This document shows positions 1 to 10,225 of a DNA stretch of 64,000 nucleotides, piece after piece (position 1 is the first letter of the stretch; each line of letters begins with the position of its first letter). The position numbers and the translations under genes are program-made. Under the pieces are notes generated by a model, which saw only the letters and a program-made list of their open reading frames with translations, made no database searches and was not told where the DNA came from. The stretch covers positions 64,559,092-64,623,091 of the forward strand of contig CM070905.1 in the NCBI GenBank assembly GCA_036417435.1, written 5' to 3'. The stretch is from Inia geoffrensis (lineage: Eukaryota > Chordata > Mammalia > Artiodactyla > Iniidae).

Positions 1-235
1 AAGGCTAAAACTTTTAAACACTAAAGGAAGAAAAGTAAACTTAGAAAAACAAAAATGCAATCAAGTTTTTAAAATTCAAGAAAGGAGAAAAAGGAGTATA
101 GAAAAAATGAGACAAAAAAGACAAAATTAAGAAGATGAAGGTAAATCAAAATATATCAATAACCACAATAAATATATCTAGCTTACAAATCTACTTCTTA
201 TAAGAGGCAAGCAAAACACAGGACATAGAATGATT
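1..235. other. A-rich unassigned DNA
   Basis: A-rich sequence with no usable ORF. It lies directly upstream of an L1 3' end on the plus strand and may be a decayed inner part of the same L1, but I cannot align it with confidence. Confidence 0.4.
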
Positions 236-455
236 TACATGTATACACTGCTATATTTAAAATATATAACCAACAAGGACCTATTGTATAGCAAGGGAAT
301 TCTGCTCAATATTCTGTAATAACCTAAATGGGAAAAGAATTTGAAAAAGAAGAGATACTTGAATATGTATAACTGAATCACTGTACTGTACATATAAAAC
401 TAACACAACATTGCTAATCAGCTATACTCCACCATAAAATAAAAATAGATAAATA
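236..455 (+). mobile_element. L1 3' UTR end, 5'-truncated
   Basis: This matches the 3' UTR of cetartiodactyl L1 elements. Recognisable words are AACCAACAAGGACCTA near the start, then TCTGTAATAACCTAAATGGG, ACTGAATCACTGTACTGTAC and an AT-rich tail ending in AAATAAATAAAT. Only the last 220 bases are present, so this is a 5'-truncated, non-coding copy. A second, similar 3' end follows about 20 bases later in the same direction. Confidence 0.75.
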
Positions 456-588
456 AATAATTTTTTTTTAAGTAAAGGAATGGGTAGATAACAACTAGGA
501 TTTACTATATTCCCCAGGGAACTATATTCAACATCTTGTAATAACCTATAATGGAAAAGAATGTGAAAAATAAAAATAAATAAATATT

Positions 589-810
589 GGGCTTCCCTGG
601 TGGCGCAGTGGTTGAGAGTCCGCCTGCCAATGCAGGGGACATGGGTTCGTGCCCCGGTCTGGGAAGATCCCACATGCTGCGGGGCGGCTGGGCCCGTGAG
701 CCATGGCCGCTGAGCCTGCGCATCCGGAGCCTGTGCTCCGCAACGGAAGAGGCCACAACAGTGAGAGGCCCGCGTACCAAAAAAATAAATAAATAAATAA
801 ATAAATAAAT
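589..810 (+). mobile_element. CHR-type SINE, short GC-rich form
   Basis: A tRNA-derived SINE starting GGGCTTCCCTGGTGGCGCAG. It has an RNA polymerase III box A (TGGCGCAGTGG) and box B (GGTTCGTGCC), a GC-rich body with GGCTGGGCCCGTGAGCCATG, and a tail of A and AAAT units. The body is about 190 bases. The words TAAATAAATAT flank both sides, so a target-site duplication is likely but blurred by the AAAT tail. It is mobilised by L1 proteins and encodes none. Any ORF read through it is a by-product. Confidence 0.9.
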
Positions 811-828
811 ATATATATATATATATTT
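779..828. repeat. (AAAT)n then (TA)n simple repeat
   Basis: The SINE tail grades into AAAT repeats (781-810) and then a TA run (810-826). Such tails commonly seed microsatellites and are expected to vary in length between individuals. Confidence 0.9.
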
Positions 829-984
829 CAATTCTAACTGAATCACTTTGCTGCACACCTGAAACTAACATTATATTGTAAATCAACTATACCTCAATTT
901 TTAAAAATGCTAAAAAATATAAAATAAAGGAATGGGAACAACTTATATATAAAGCCATGGAAATTTTGAAAGAGATGGAATAAG

Positions 985-2195
985 AGTTACCTGACAAACT
1001 CTAATAAAAACAAAGCTCAGTATCTATAATAATATCAGAAAAAGTATAGGCTTTAAAACTAAAGCAATACTTAGATTAAGAAGATCACATCATTGTGATA
1101 AAAGGTCCAATTCACCAGGATGACATAATAATTAACTTGTATGTACCTACTAAAATAATCTCAAACTACATTAAGCAAAAATTGATAAAACCCAGTTGTC
1201 AAATGTGTTCTATCCTCAAAGACTAGTAGGTTAAAAAGACCAAGAAAAAACAAAAATATAAAATATTTTAATTCTAATTAAGTATGACTTAATAAACATT
1301 TATTAATTTGCTCACCCAGCAATTAAAGGATGTATGTATGTGTCAGGTGTAAACACATTTGTAAAAAATGACCATGTAATAAACCATGAAGAATGTATAA
1401 TGGCTTCAAAACATGCCTACAAATGTTTTGACACATTTTCCATTGACGTATGAGTTCTATGTCATATTTTCTTGATCTGGGAGTAGTTATAACTAACTGC
1501 TTTGGCCAATGGAGTTTGATGGAAATAATACTATGCGGCTTTAAAGGCTAAGTTATAAAATGACACACCAATTTCTCCTTATTTGCTCTTGGAGCCCTGA
1601 GCCTCAAGATGAGAAGTCCAGCTTCTGAGGCCACCAAGTTGGGGAGATCACATGTTAGCCCTCTAGTCAACCATCCCAGCTGAGCCCAATCTTCCAATCA
1701 TCCTTGCCAACACCCCAGACATGTAATGAAACCATCTTGGACTCTCTAGGCGAGTCCATCCAGTGATGCCACATGGAACAAAATATTCACTCATACAACC
1801 CTGTCTAAAAGTCTGACCCACAAAATTCAGTAGGTAATTGAAACAGTAGTCTTAAATTTTGAAGAGCAAAAATTATACAGACCACATTCTCTGATCTCAA
1901 TGCAATTAAGGTTGCAGTCAGTAACAGGAAGATAAATTTAACAATGCCCTTACGTTTAGAAAATTAAAACTAAATAAGTTATGAAGAAAAGGAAATAGTA
2001 TAGAGGTAGAAATTTTAATAATAATTACTAATGTTAATTAATTAAAGTTCTACATATGAAATACTGTGGGATAAAGCAAAAGTGATAGAGAAAAATGTAC
2101 AGCTTCAACTATTTGTAATAGAAAAGAAGAAAAAATAAAAAGGTTGAAAAAGGTAAGTGTATAATTTAAGAATTAACTAAGAAACCTTAGAATAA
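985..2195 (+). mobile_element. Old L1 (L1M-type) ORF2 endonuclease region, broken
   Basis: Two collinear blocks resemble the 5' part of ORF2 of an old mammalian L1. The left block (985 to about 1420) includes AAAAGGTCCAATTCACCAGG. The right block (about 1867-2195) includes CACATTCTCTGATCTCAATG and the A-rich coding strand that follows. The reading frame is full of stops, so this is a fossil without function. A MaLR-type LTR sits between the blocks and must be younger. Exact ends are uncertain. Confidence 0.65.
1420..1866 (+). mobile_element. MaLR (MLT1-like) solo LTR inside old L1
   Basis: This resembles the LTR of ERVL-MaLR elements. Markers are GCTTTGGCCAATGGAGTTTG, CCCAGCTGAGCCCAATCTTC, CCAGACATGTAATGAAACCA and GTCTGACCCACAAAATTCAG. 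No internal retroviral sequence adjoins it, so it is a solo LTR. It is well decayed. The 5' edge is approximate because I could not see a clear duplication. At least three other LTRs in the window have the same architecture. Confidence 0.65.
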
Positions 2196-3357
2196 ACCCA
2201 AAGACATCCTACACTTAGCTCAAAACCTCACAAACATTTAGGTATTCAGGCTCAATCAAATAACCCATACAATTCTTATTCCACAATTCAGAGTTAATCG
2301 TCTTCAATTAATCCTTTTATTATCATCATAAAGTCCTGAATTAAATATTTGTTTTAGGTTACCAAAGAGGGTTAACTGGGCCAGTTGGACCAAATTAACC
2401 ACAGAGCCAAGGTGTTACAAATAAATAAATAAAAACAAGGTTCAATCCCAGTTAGGTTCTCCCCTGTAAAATTCTGTGGTCATATGGAATACTGCTGTCT
2501 GGAGAGTGTTTACTTAAAGTGACATTATTTTTTTATGTCTTACCACTTCCTTCTAATTTTTCTTCTCAGTACACAGTTATTGTCTGATGCTTCAGGTCTT
2601 TCCTAGAATCTGTAAGGTTTTAAAAAAAAAAAAAAAAACTACAATGATATTCTAATACATGACACCAAAACTTACCTAGTAAATCCTTGTCAATTCATAC
2701 ACAAGATAAAAATGTAATGGATGATGTTATTCTCTTAATATTTTTACATATTATCTTCAAGAAATATGAGTAAATCAATAGATACTACAATCAATATGCT
2801 TTATGATATCCTCTATTAATCTGCAGTATAGTCCAGAGTAAAGATTCATTTTTTACCACAGCAGTACACCTTCTCTCTATGCTGACAGTGTTTCACCTCA
2901 AGCAAACAACTCAATACATCTTGTCCCTTTGGTAATGTCTGTGAGTAATGGCGTGCCTTCTTAAATTCTTTTTTATTCTTCCCAGGTGCAAACTTTATCT
3001 CCTTCGGTTACACAACAAGCTAGAGATAAGATCTCATAGCAATCTTGTTTTAGTAAATACTAGTTGATGGTGAGAAAATGGATCTCTAAGGTAGGACAAT
3101 AATTGTCAAGAGCTTCCTTTGGTAGATGTTTTGTTGAGAAGTAATTTTCATTATCTTTGTTATTTCTATGTTAAAAGATGACCAGATACTCATAATTTTA
3201 AGACTAAACTTCCCATCTCATTGACAAGTCAGGAATATGTTGAGCGATTATATTATTCTTGTCCCACAGAAGGGGAAGATTCCTATTTTCCCCTTCTGTT
3301 GGGATAACCTGTGATTGCCACTTTGATCAGCACTTACTTCCTGCTTCTTAACCTACT
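2196..3357. other. Unassigned AT-rich DNA
   Basis: No gene or repeat family recognised. It holds a run of 17 A (2622-2638) and a short AAAT run near 2420. No long ORF. Confidence 0.5.
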
Positions 3358-3548
3358 CAAATAATGATACTGATGACGACTGAGCACTTTCTACATGTCA
3401 AGTACTGCTCTAAGAGTTTTACATATATTCTTATTTTACTCCTCATATCGCTATGAAGTAGCTGCTATTTTCATTCTGTTTTGAAATGGGGAAACTGAGG
3501 CACTGAAAGTTTAAGTAACTTGTACAATGTTATAGTTAGTGATGGATC
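3358..3548 (-). mobile_element. MIR SINE, antisense
   Basis: The reverse complement of the MIR core. Visible are TGAGCACTTTCTACATGTCA, the ACTCCTCAT block, and GGGGAAACTGAGGCACTGAA followed by AAGTAACTTG. It is an ancient tRNA-derived SINE shared by all mammals and is inactive. Confidence 0.8.
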
Positions 3549-6140
3549 ATGGATTAAAATAAAGAGGCCAATCCTTTATGTACCTTTTTATATCAGGATA
3601 AAAAGAAAAAGAAAAAAAGTTTCAGAGTTGTGTGCCATGGCATTGTAAATGGTGGTGCAAACACGGAAAGTGGTGGTGCAAACACGGAAAGAGATTGGTT
3701 AGGAATTCTTAAGATTCTTTTCCTCCCTCCTCCCTCTCACCACTCTCTCCCTACTCCCTTGCTTTCTTATTTGGGTCTAACATTGAAACAGCAGCCAATA
3801 TCTCCTCTTGAAACAGGCTTTAATATTCAGACAATCTAATCAACAAATAAACTTATGATGAGATCATGCAAACCAAAGGATTCCTTGTCATTTTTCATAA
3901 GATATTGAGTGTTTCTTCTTATCACTCAATCAACAACTTTGCAATGCTCAGCATGACACCAGGAGAAAGAAAAAAAGAAATAAAAGACATGATTCTTACC
4001 AACAAAAAGGCACAAAATAATTGGTTACCCATAGCACATAGACAGGGGGAAAATGACTAGAAATGTTTTCAACCCAATGCACAAATGATCACATTGTAAA
4101 GAGAACAAAACCACATAACAGAAATGTAAGATGAATTTCCTATCATAATGAAACGGCATCACAAAGGGAAAGTTTCCTGGAAAGTGGAGATTAGAACCAG
4201 GCTTTAAAGGTGTGGAAGGGGGGGAGAGTTGCCAGCTGTTCCTCTCCTGACAAACGTCTAGACAGAATTATCTCAGGTGTATAGTGCACAATGGGCTCCC
4301 TAAAGGGTAATGCTTCACAGCCCTGTTATTGGATACCATTTTCCTCTATGCCACATTGCCCGAGTACTTCATCCACTATACGTTTTCCATGGGGCTGAAA
4401 ACAGAACTCTGCTTTCTGGAATGACAATTGTTACAAATACATTCCGTTCCAAAAACATAAAATCTGGAGGATTCTCTCAAAGAAAAGCAGAGAAATACAA
4501 GTGCCATTCGTCTTCTGTCTTGGCTCTCCAAACTCTCTTGAAGAAAATTATTTCATTTTGTACTTTCTCAGGAAGAAACATCAATTCTAAGATCTAGAGT
4601 CTTGAGGGTTAGTAGTGGGACTTCAGAGCTGGGGAATTCAGTAAGAAAATGAAAGTCTGAGAAAGCAGGAAGAATTTATAATGAAAATAAGCGGAAAAGA
4701 GGGCAAAAGAGGGCTTACATCAAAGGCAGAATCCTACAGGCCAAAATTTCTAAACTTTAAGAATTTTAGAAACTTTATCTCCTTCAGGGATTCTTTATAT
4801 TTAAAGGTGTCATGGACATCACAGTTCCTTTTCAGCCTCCTCAGTTCAGCTCACCTTTCCACTGGACCTTTTGCAAAGTAAAAAGCTGATGGTCAGAATA
4901 AGTTGTTTCAGTAGCTGCTGCTCTAAGCTTTGATTTGGGGAGAAAGAGGGCCTGCTATCTGGACTTTGGCCTTGTGGATTGTGTTATATGCAGCAGTTCT
5001 GATCTTCTCCTTTGTAGCAGTGGAAAGCCATATGTTTTCTCCTTCTCCTTGGTCGATTTTTGTCTAGTTGTCTTGACATCTCAAGAGGTAGCTCATGAGA
5101 AGATCTCAGTAACTAGTAAGTGAATCTCTACTAAAAAGTGAACAAATAAATGGTCCCAACTTTTCAGAAATACAGGACATAGATCTATTCTCCTTCATCC
5201 TTTCTCTCTCTCTCCTGGTCTAAATAAGCTGCGTTGTTCCTATAAATCACTGAGAAGTTACAGAATTTCTCAAGTCTGCCTGCTGGAGATGTATAAGAAA
5301 AATGATGCTCTCTTATTTTTTTAGTTTCACAGGCAGAGTCAAGAAATCTTTATTATGCCAAAAGATTCACCCAAGCAAAAACTGTCAATGGAATTAAGTC
5401 AGGTTTCCCATATTTATCATATTCCTGCCATATCGGCTCTCTTGATCATGAAGCTAAGAGAACACAGGCAGTTTTCCAAAGAAAACACTTGAGTATCTTC
5501 CTACAAACACTGCTACCTTGAATATTATATTTAAATCTGTAATACACACAGACATCACTCTTTATTCAGGAAATGTCCTTGTTTCATACTTCTTGCCTAA
5601 GAGGTAGATGTGCTATATTTCTGTAGTTTGGTGGGGAAACAGAAAGTAGAGTTTCTTTAAAGTTCAATAAGGCCTGACATTGTGAAATAGAGGGATGGAA
5701 CTCAGAATTATAGTAGAACTTATCTCTTCCTCAAGGATATACCTCAGATAAAAAAATAATGTGGATATCACTAAATCATCATCTAATGTGGCGAAAAAAT
5801 GATAGCATCAGAAGACAAAGATGACAATTCTGGGTGATGAGTATTCGTATTTGACAGTCACAGGATTAACTGAAACAGCTATCATCACATCAAAGGTATC
5901 AGAGACAATGGCTTCTGCTTAATATGATCTGACTTTATATTCATTGCAAAATTAATGAGGACTTTGTAAAAAAAAAAAACATATATTTTTCTATAAAATC
6001 ATGACATTGAAAGTTACCTCGAGATTATCTACTGCCATCTTTTTTACAGATCCACAATGCAAAAGATTCTTCATCTCTTCATCCACTTATCTCTGCCACT
6101 TTAAGTTGTAGAAAGACTCACAGTTTTCTACTGAATTAAT
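3549..6140. other. Unassigned DNA, no gene seen
   Basis: About 2.6 kb in which I recognise no repeat family. ORFs of 60-95 codons (for example 4310-4597) have no recognisable domain and are what chance would give. The stretch holds a perfect 21-bp tandem duplication and an A run near 5970. Confidence 0.5.
3650..3691. repeat. Perfect 21-bp tandem duplication
   Basis: The unit TGGTGGTGCAAACACGGAAAG (21 bases; shown here only as a label for the motif TGGTGGTGCA...GGAAAG) occurs twice head to tail without a mismatch, at 3650-3670 and 3671-3691. Perfect identity in otherwise decayed DNA suggests a recent slippage or duplication event. Confidence 0.95.
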
Positions 6141-6152
6141 TTACCTTCAAGG

Positions 6153-6365
6153 GGGTCTTCCCCGGTGGTCCAGTGGTTAAAAATTGGTCTTGCAATGCAG
6201 GGGATGCCAGTTCAATCCCTGGTTGGGGAACTAAGATCTCACATGCCACGGGGCAACTAAGCCCAGTGCCACAACTAGAGAGAAGCCTGTGCACTGCAAC
6301 GAAAAATCCCACGTACTGCAATTAAGTCCCAATGCAGCCAAAAGATAAAGTTTTTTTAAAAAAAT
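6153..6365 (+). mobile_element. CHR-type SINE, older copy
   Basis: A tRNA-derived SINE with a GGTGGTCCAGTGGTTAA box A and a GTTCAATCCC box B. The body has GGGGAACTAAGATCTCACAT and ends CCCAATGCAGCCAAAAGATA. Flanks TTACCTTCAAGG (6141-6152) and TTATCTTCTAGG (6366-6377) agree at 10 of 12 positions, a slightly decayed target-site duplication. The divergence marks it as older than the short GC-rich copies. Confidence 0.85.
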
Positions 6366-6477
6366 TATCTTCTAGGATACCACAAAGAGAATTTAATGGA
6401 GATTTAAATTTTCTATAGATCAATTTTGGGTAGTAGGAAGAAGGAAGTGTGACACTTCCAAATTATTGCAAGGGTTT

Positions 6478-7045
6478 TTTTTGAATTTTTGAATTTTATT
6501 TTATTTTTTTATACAGCAGGTTATTAGTTAACCATTTAATACACATCAGTGTATACATGTCAATCCCAATCTCCCAATTCATCACACCCCACCAACAAGC
6601 CCCCACCACTTTTCCCCCTTGCTGTCCATACGTTTGTTCTCTACATCTGTCTATTTCTGCCCTGCAAACTGGTTCATCTGTACCATTTTTCTAGGTTCCA
6701 CATATATGTGTTAATATACGATATTTCTTTCTCTTTCTGACTTATTTCACTCTGTATGACATCTCTAGATCCATCTATGTCTCTACAAATGACCCAATTT
6801 CATTCCTTTTTATGGTTGAGTAATATTCCATTGTATAAACGTACCATATTTTCTTTATCCATTCATCTGTCGATGGGCATTTAGGTTGCTTCCATGACCT
6901 GGCTATTGTAAATAGTGCTGCAGTGAACATTGGGGTGCATGTGTCTTTTCGAATTATGGTTTTCTCTGGATATATGCCCAGTACTGGGATTGCTGGGTCA
7001 TATGGTAATTCTATTTTTAATTTTTTAAGGAACCTCCATGCTGTA
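6478..7045 (-). mobile_element. L1 3' end: ORF2 C-terminus and 3' UTR, antisense
   Basis: A 5'-truncated L1 on the minus strand. The T-rich start (6478-6510) is the poly(A) tail read in reverse. The minus-strand reading frame (about 7045 to 6775) encodes the ORF2 C-terminal words [27 protein letters not shown] and VYTMEYYSTIKRNE. Only about 90 residues of the roughly 1,275-residue protein are present, so it is inert. Confidence 0.9.
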
Positions 7046-7182
7046 AGTTGTTTTTTTGTTGTTGTTTTTTGGTTTTTTATCACGATTGGTGATACTGGTA
7101 AAATCTGATGTCCCAACATGTTCCTCACAAAGAGAGTCAATTCTATCTACTCTTTCACCTGTGCAGCTTTAAGGGGAAGAAA

Positions 7183-7393
7183 AACTAGCATATATTAAGT
7201 GCTTGTTACAATATTATACTAGGTATCTTACATGTAGTCTCATTTTATCTTAACAGCAATTCAGTGATATAGGTATTTCATCCAATTCCCAGATGATAAC
7301 ACTAAACTCAAAGAGGCCAGAGTCATAAGCTAAAAAGTGGTAGGGCTATAATTTAGTATCAGATCTGCCTGACTTCAAAGTCCATACTCTTTT
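7183..7393 (-). mobile_element. MIR SINE, antisense
   Basis: Reverse complement of MIR: a TTAAGTGCTTGTTACA start, ACATGTAGTCTCATTTTATC, CCCAGATGATAACAC and a GGTAGGGCTATAATTTAGTA region, ending CTTCAAAGTCCATACTC. Diverged and inactive. Confidence 0.75.
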
Positions 7394-8005
7394 TTTCCTT
7401 GTATATGAAAAATTCTGGGAAAAAAACTGCCCCCTAAAAAGACTTTAAATCCACAGAAGTTCACTTCATAATTATAGGAGGTGTTGTTTTCTTTTGTCTC
7501 TTTATAGATTGTTTCTTCCATTTGAGAAGGAATTATTTTTACCACTTCCAACTTTGATTTGAGTGCTTTACATTTGCATTAAGCCTTCTAGCAAATATTT
7601 GTTGAATGCTTAATTGTGAGGAATTAGAAGTACTAATATATATGACATATACCATGTGTAAGTATAAAACTGAAATGTAAATTCATGGTTTAACATGGTC
7701 TGATGAATGAAGTGATTGAAATAATATATCTATAATAGTACTCATTATGTTTCCCGCCCAAGACCAACAAATGGAAATTACATATCCATCAAGAACAGTA
7801 GCACAGTACGACCATGATTCTCCACATGTTCGAGTGAGAAGGCATGTTCCTTTTGGGGTGCATATCAGACCCCAATGGATGGCTTGAGTATTGAAAAAGC
7901 ATCTTCTTATTCTCAACAGATCTACCCCCAAAGGTGAGTATGCAAACTTAGCAAATTTGGTAAACTCTTTACCAGATATTCTGATTTTTCTTCTTAGAGC
8001 AGCTC
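7394..8005. other. Unassigned DNA
   Basis: No repeat recognised. An 82-codon minus-strand ORF (7683-7931) and an overlapping plus-strand 46-codon ATG ORF (7747-7887) have no domain I can name. Confidence 0.45.
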
Positions 8006-8122
8006 TCTCTGGGGAAAGAGTATATATCCCTACAGCCTAGAATTCAGAAGTGTCCTGGTGACTTGCTTTGGCCAATGAAATGTGGACAGAAGTGATATGT
8101 GGCACTTGTAGGCATGAACTTT

Positions 8123-9990
8123 TTTTTTTTTGGAGAGTAAAAATTTTAATTTACTGATAAAAAAGTAAAGATTACTCACAGAATATTGTATATCTTGGCA
8201 ATATATACTTCAAAGACTCTTATGTTAAATGATTCTAAAAGGACATATTTAAAAGCATATGAATATTCTACATTTTAAAAGCCATATCTTCTGTTTATAT
8301 ACCACACAAACTAAACTTTAGCATGCATTGGTCCATCAAAGCTCATAATCTTTTGAGAAAGGTATGATCATATGAATATTAAAAATAAAGAATATATTTC
8401 AGAAAGATCAAGGGACTTGTCTCAAGACACACAGCTAGGAAGAAACAAGGTAAGACTTAAATATTCTCATACAAGAACTCAAGATATTAAAACTATTTAA
8501 AAATATATATTCCAGCATATATTCTCTTTTTTTTTTAACATCTTTATTGGAGTATAATTGCTTTACAATGGTGTGTTAGTTTCTGCTTTATAACAAAGTG
8601 AATCAGCTATACATATACATATATCCCCATAACTCCTCCCTCTTGCGTCTTCCTCCCACCCTCCCTATCCCACCCCTCTTGGTGGTCACAAAGCACCGAG
8701 CTGATCTCTCTGTGCTATGTGGCTACTTCCCACTAGCTATCTATTTTATATTTGGTAGTGTATATATGTCCATGCCACTCTCTCACTTCATCCCAGCTTA
8801 CGCTTCCCACTCCCCATGTCCTCAAGTCCATTCTCTACGTCTGTGTCTTTATTCCTGCCCTTAGGTTCTTCACAACAAATTTTTTTTTTTAGATTCCATA
8901 TATATGTGTTAGCATATGGTATTTGTTTTTCTCTTTCTGACTTACTTCACTCTGTATAACAGACTCTTGGTCCATCGACCTTACTACAAATAACTCAATT
9001 TCGTTTCTTTTTATTCCATTGTATATATGTGCCACATCTTCTTTATCCATTCATCTGTCGATGGATAATTAGGTTGCTTCCATGTCCTGGCTATTGTAAA
9101 TAGAGCTGCAATGTACACTGTGGTACATGACTCTTTTTGAATTATGGTTTTCTCAGGGTATATGCCCAGTAGTGGGACTGCTGGGTCATATGGTCGTTCT
9201 ATTTTTAGTTTTTTAAGGAACCTCTATACTGTTTTCCATAGTGGCTTTATCAATTTATATTCCCACCAAGAGTGCAATAGGGTTCCCTTTTCTCCACACC
9301 CTCTCCAGCTTTTACTGTTTGTAGATTTTTTGATGATGGCCATTCTGACTGGCGTGAGGTGATACCTCATTGTAGCTCTGATTTGCATTTCTCTAAAGAT
9401 TAGTGATGTTGAGCATCCCTTCATGTGTTTGTTGGCAATCTATATATCTTCTTTGGAGAAATGTCTATTTGGGTCTTCTGCCCATTTTTGGATTGGGTTG
9501 TTTGTTTTTTTGTTATTGAGCTGCATGAGCTGCTTGTAAATTTTGGAGACTAATCCTTTGTCAGTTGCTTCATTTGCAAATATTTTCTCCCATTCTGAGG
9601 GTTGTCTTTTCGTCTGTTTATGGTTTCCTTTGTTGTGCAAAAGCTTTTAAGTTTCATTAGGTCCCATTTGTCTATTTTTGCTTTTATTTCCATTTCTCTA
9701 GGAGGTGGGTCAAAAGGAATCTTGCTGTGATTTATGTCATAGAGTGTTCTGCCTATGTTTTCCTCTAAGAGTTTTATAGTGTCTGGCATTACATTTAGGA
9801 CTTTAATCCATTTTGAGTTTATTTTTGTGTATGGTGTTAGTGAGCGTTCTAATTTCATTCTTTTACATGTAGCTGTCAAGTTTTCCCAGCACCACTTATT
9901 GAAGAGGCTGTCTTTTCTCCATTGGATATTCTTGCTTCCTTTTTCAAAAATAAGGTGACCACATGTGCGTGGGTTTATCTCTGGGGCAGA
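8123..9990 (-). mobile_element. L1 with putative 3' transduction, antisense
   Basis: The L1 proper runs from about 9985 down to an inner T10 at 8527-8536. It holds the C-terminal third of ORF2, with words such as [23 protein letters not shown] and [19 protein letters not shown], but with frameshifts. Beyond the inner tail lies about 395 bp of non-L1 DNA (8132-8526) that ends in a second T run (8121-8131). The whole 1.87 kb is bounded by the perfect 10-bp repeat CATGAACTTT (8113-8122 and 9991-10000). The right copy ends CTTT/AA, the favoured L1 endonuclease cut. A variant poly(A) signal AGTAAA (minus strand, 8155-8150) lies about 19 bases before the outer tail. This is the layout expected of an L1 transcript that read through its own signal. 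Confidence 0.75.
8385..8460 (-). mobile_element. MIR fragment within the transduced flank
   Basis: GATCAAGGGACTTGTCTCAA followed by GACACACAGCTAGGAAG matches the MIR core in reverse. It lies between the two T runs of the L1 insertion, so it was probably carried here from the source locus rather than inserted here. Confidence 0.5.
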
Positions 9991-10225
9991 CATGAACTTT
10001 AACAGTTTGCGGTTCTCCATGTCTCTTTTACTTATACCACCAAATGTGAAATGTTCAAAATAGACATTGCTCTGTCATATCAGGTTTGGGCCAAAGAAAA
10101 TGTGAAGCAAACTCACAAATGACCTCTAATAGACATGTTCCTTGCATTAGTGAGAAATTTGTGACTTTAAGCACTGAGAAAGAGGTCCCTTTGTTATTGT
10201 GACATAGCCAAGCTTATTCTAATAA

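Larger units (their letters stand above)
475..905 (+). mobile_element. Second L1 3' UTR end, split by a SINE
   Basis: A second L1 3' UTR copy in the same orientation. Its left part (475-588) carries GGATTTACTATATTCCCCAG and TTGTAATAACCTATAATGG. After a SINE and its tail the 3' UTR resumes at about 828 with ACTGAATCACTTTGCTGCAC and TGTAAATCAACTATACCTCA. The two halves are collinear, so the SINE landed inside an existing L1 3' end. It is non-coding. Confidence 0.75.
8006..10225 (+). mobile_element. MaLR (MLT1-like) LTR split by an L1
   Basis: The left part (about 8006-8122) has CCTAGAATTCAGAAGTGTCC, GACTTGCTTTGGCCAATGAA and GTGGCACTTGTAGG. The right part (9991 to about 10225) continues the same LTR with GTTCTCCATGTCTC, a TAGACATGT word, GAGAAATTTGTGACTTTAAG and a CCAAGCTTATTCT end. 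The two parts are collinear and separated only by an L1 with its duplicated target site. It is a solo LTR without internal viral genes. Confidence 0.65.

Noticed and set aside
589..680. tRNA gene
   Set aside because: Boxes A and B are present, but the cloverleaf and anticodon arm are not, and the same sequence recurs as a dispersed SINE with target duplications.
422..886. A 154-codon minus-strand ORF
   Set aside because: It is read through an antisense SINE and L1 3' UTR. The GC-rich SINE body lacks stops in several frames, and the same SINE-derived peptide words recur at 28196, 34149, 40638 and 46909.
7683..7931. An 82-codon minus-strand ORF and an overlapping 46-codon plus-strand ORF
   Set aside because: The plus-strand peptide has an attractive composition but no match I can recall. 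It is too short to separate from chance.
9550..10020. A 156-codon minus-strand protein-coding gene
   Set aside because: Apart from its first few residues the translation is L1 ORF2. The N-terminal residues come from flanking LTR sequence, and the frame shifts downstream.
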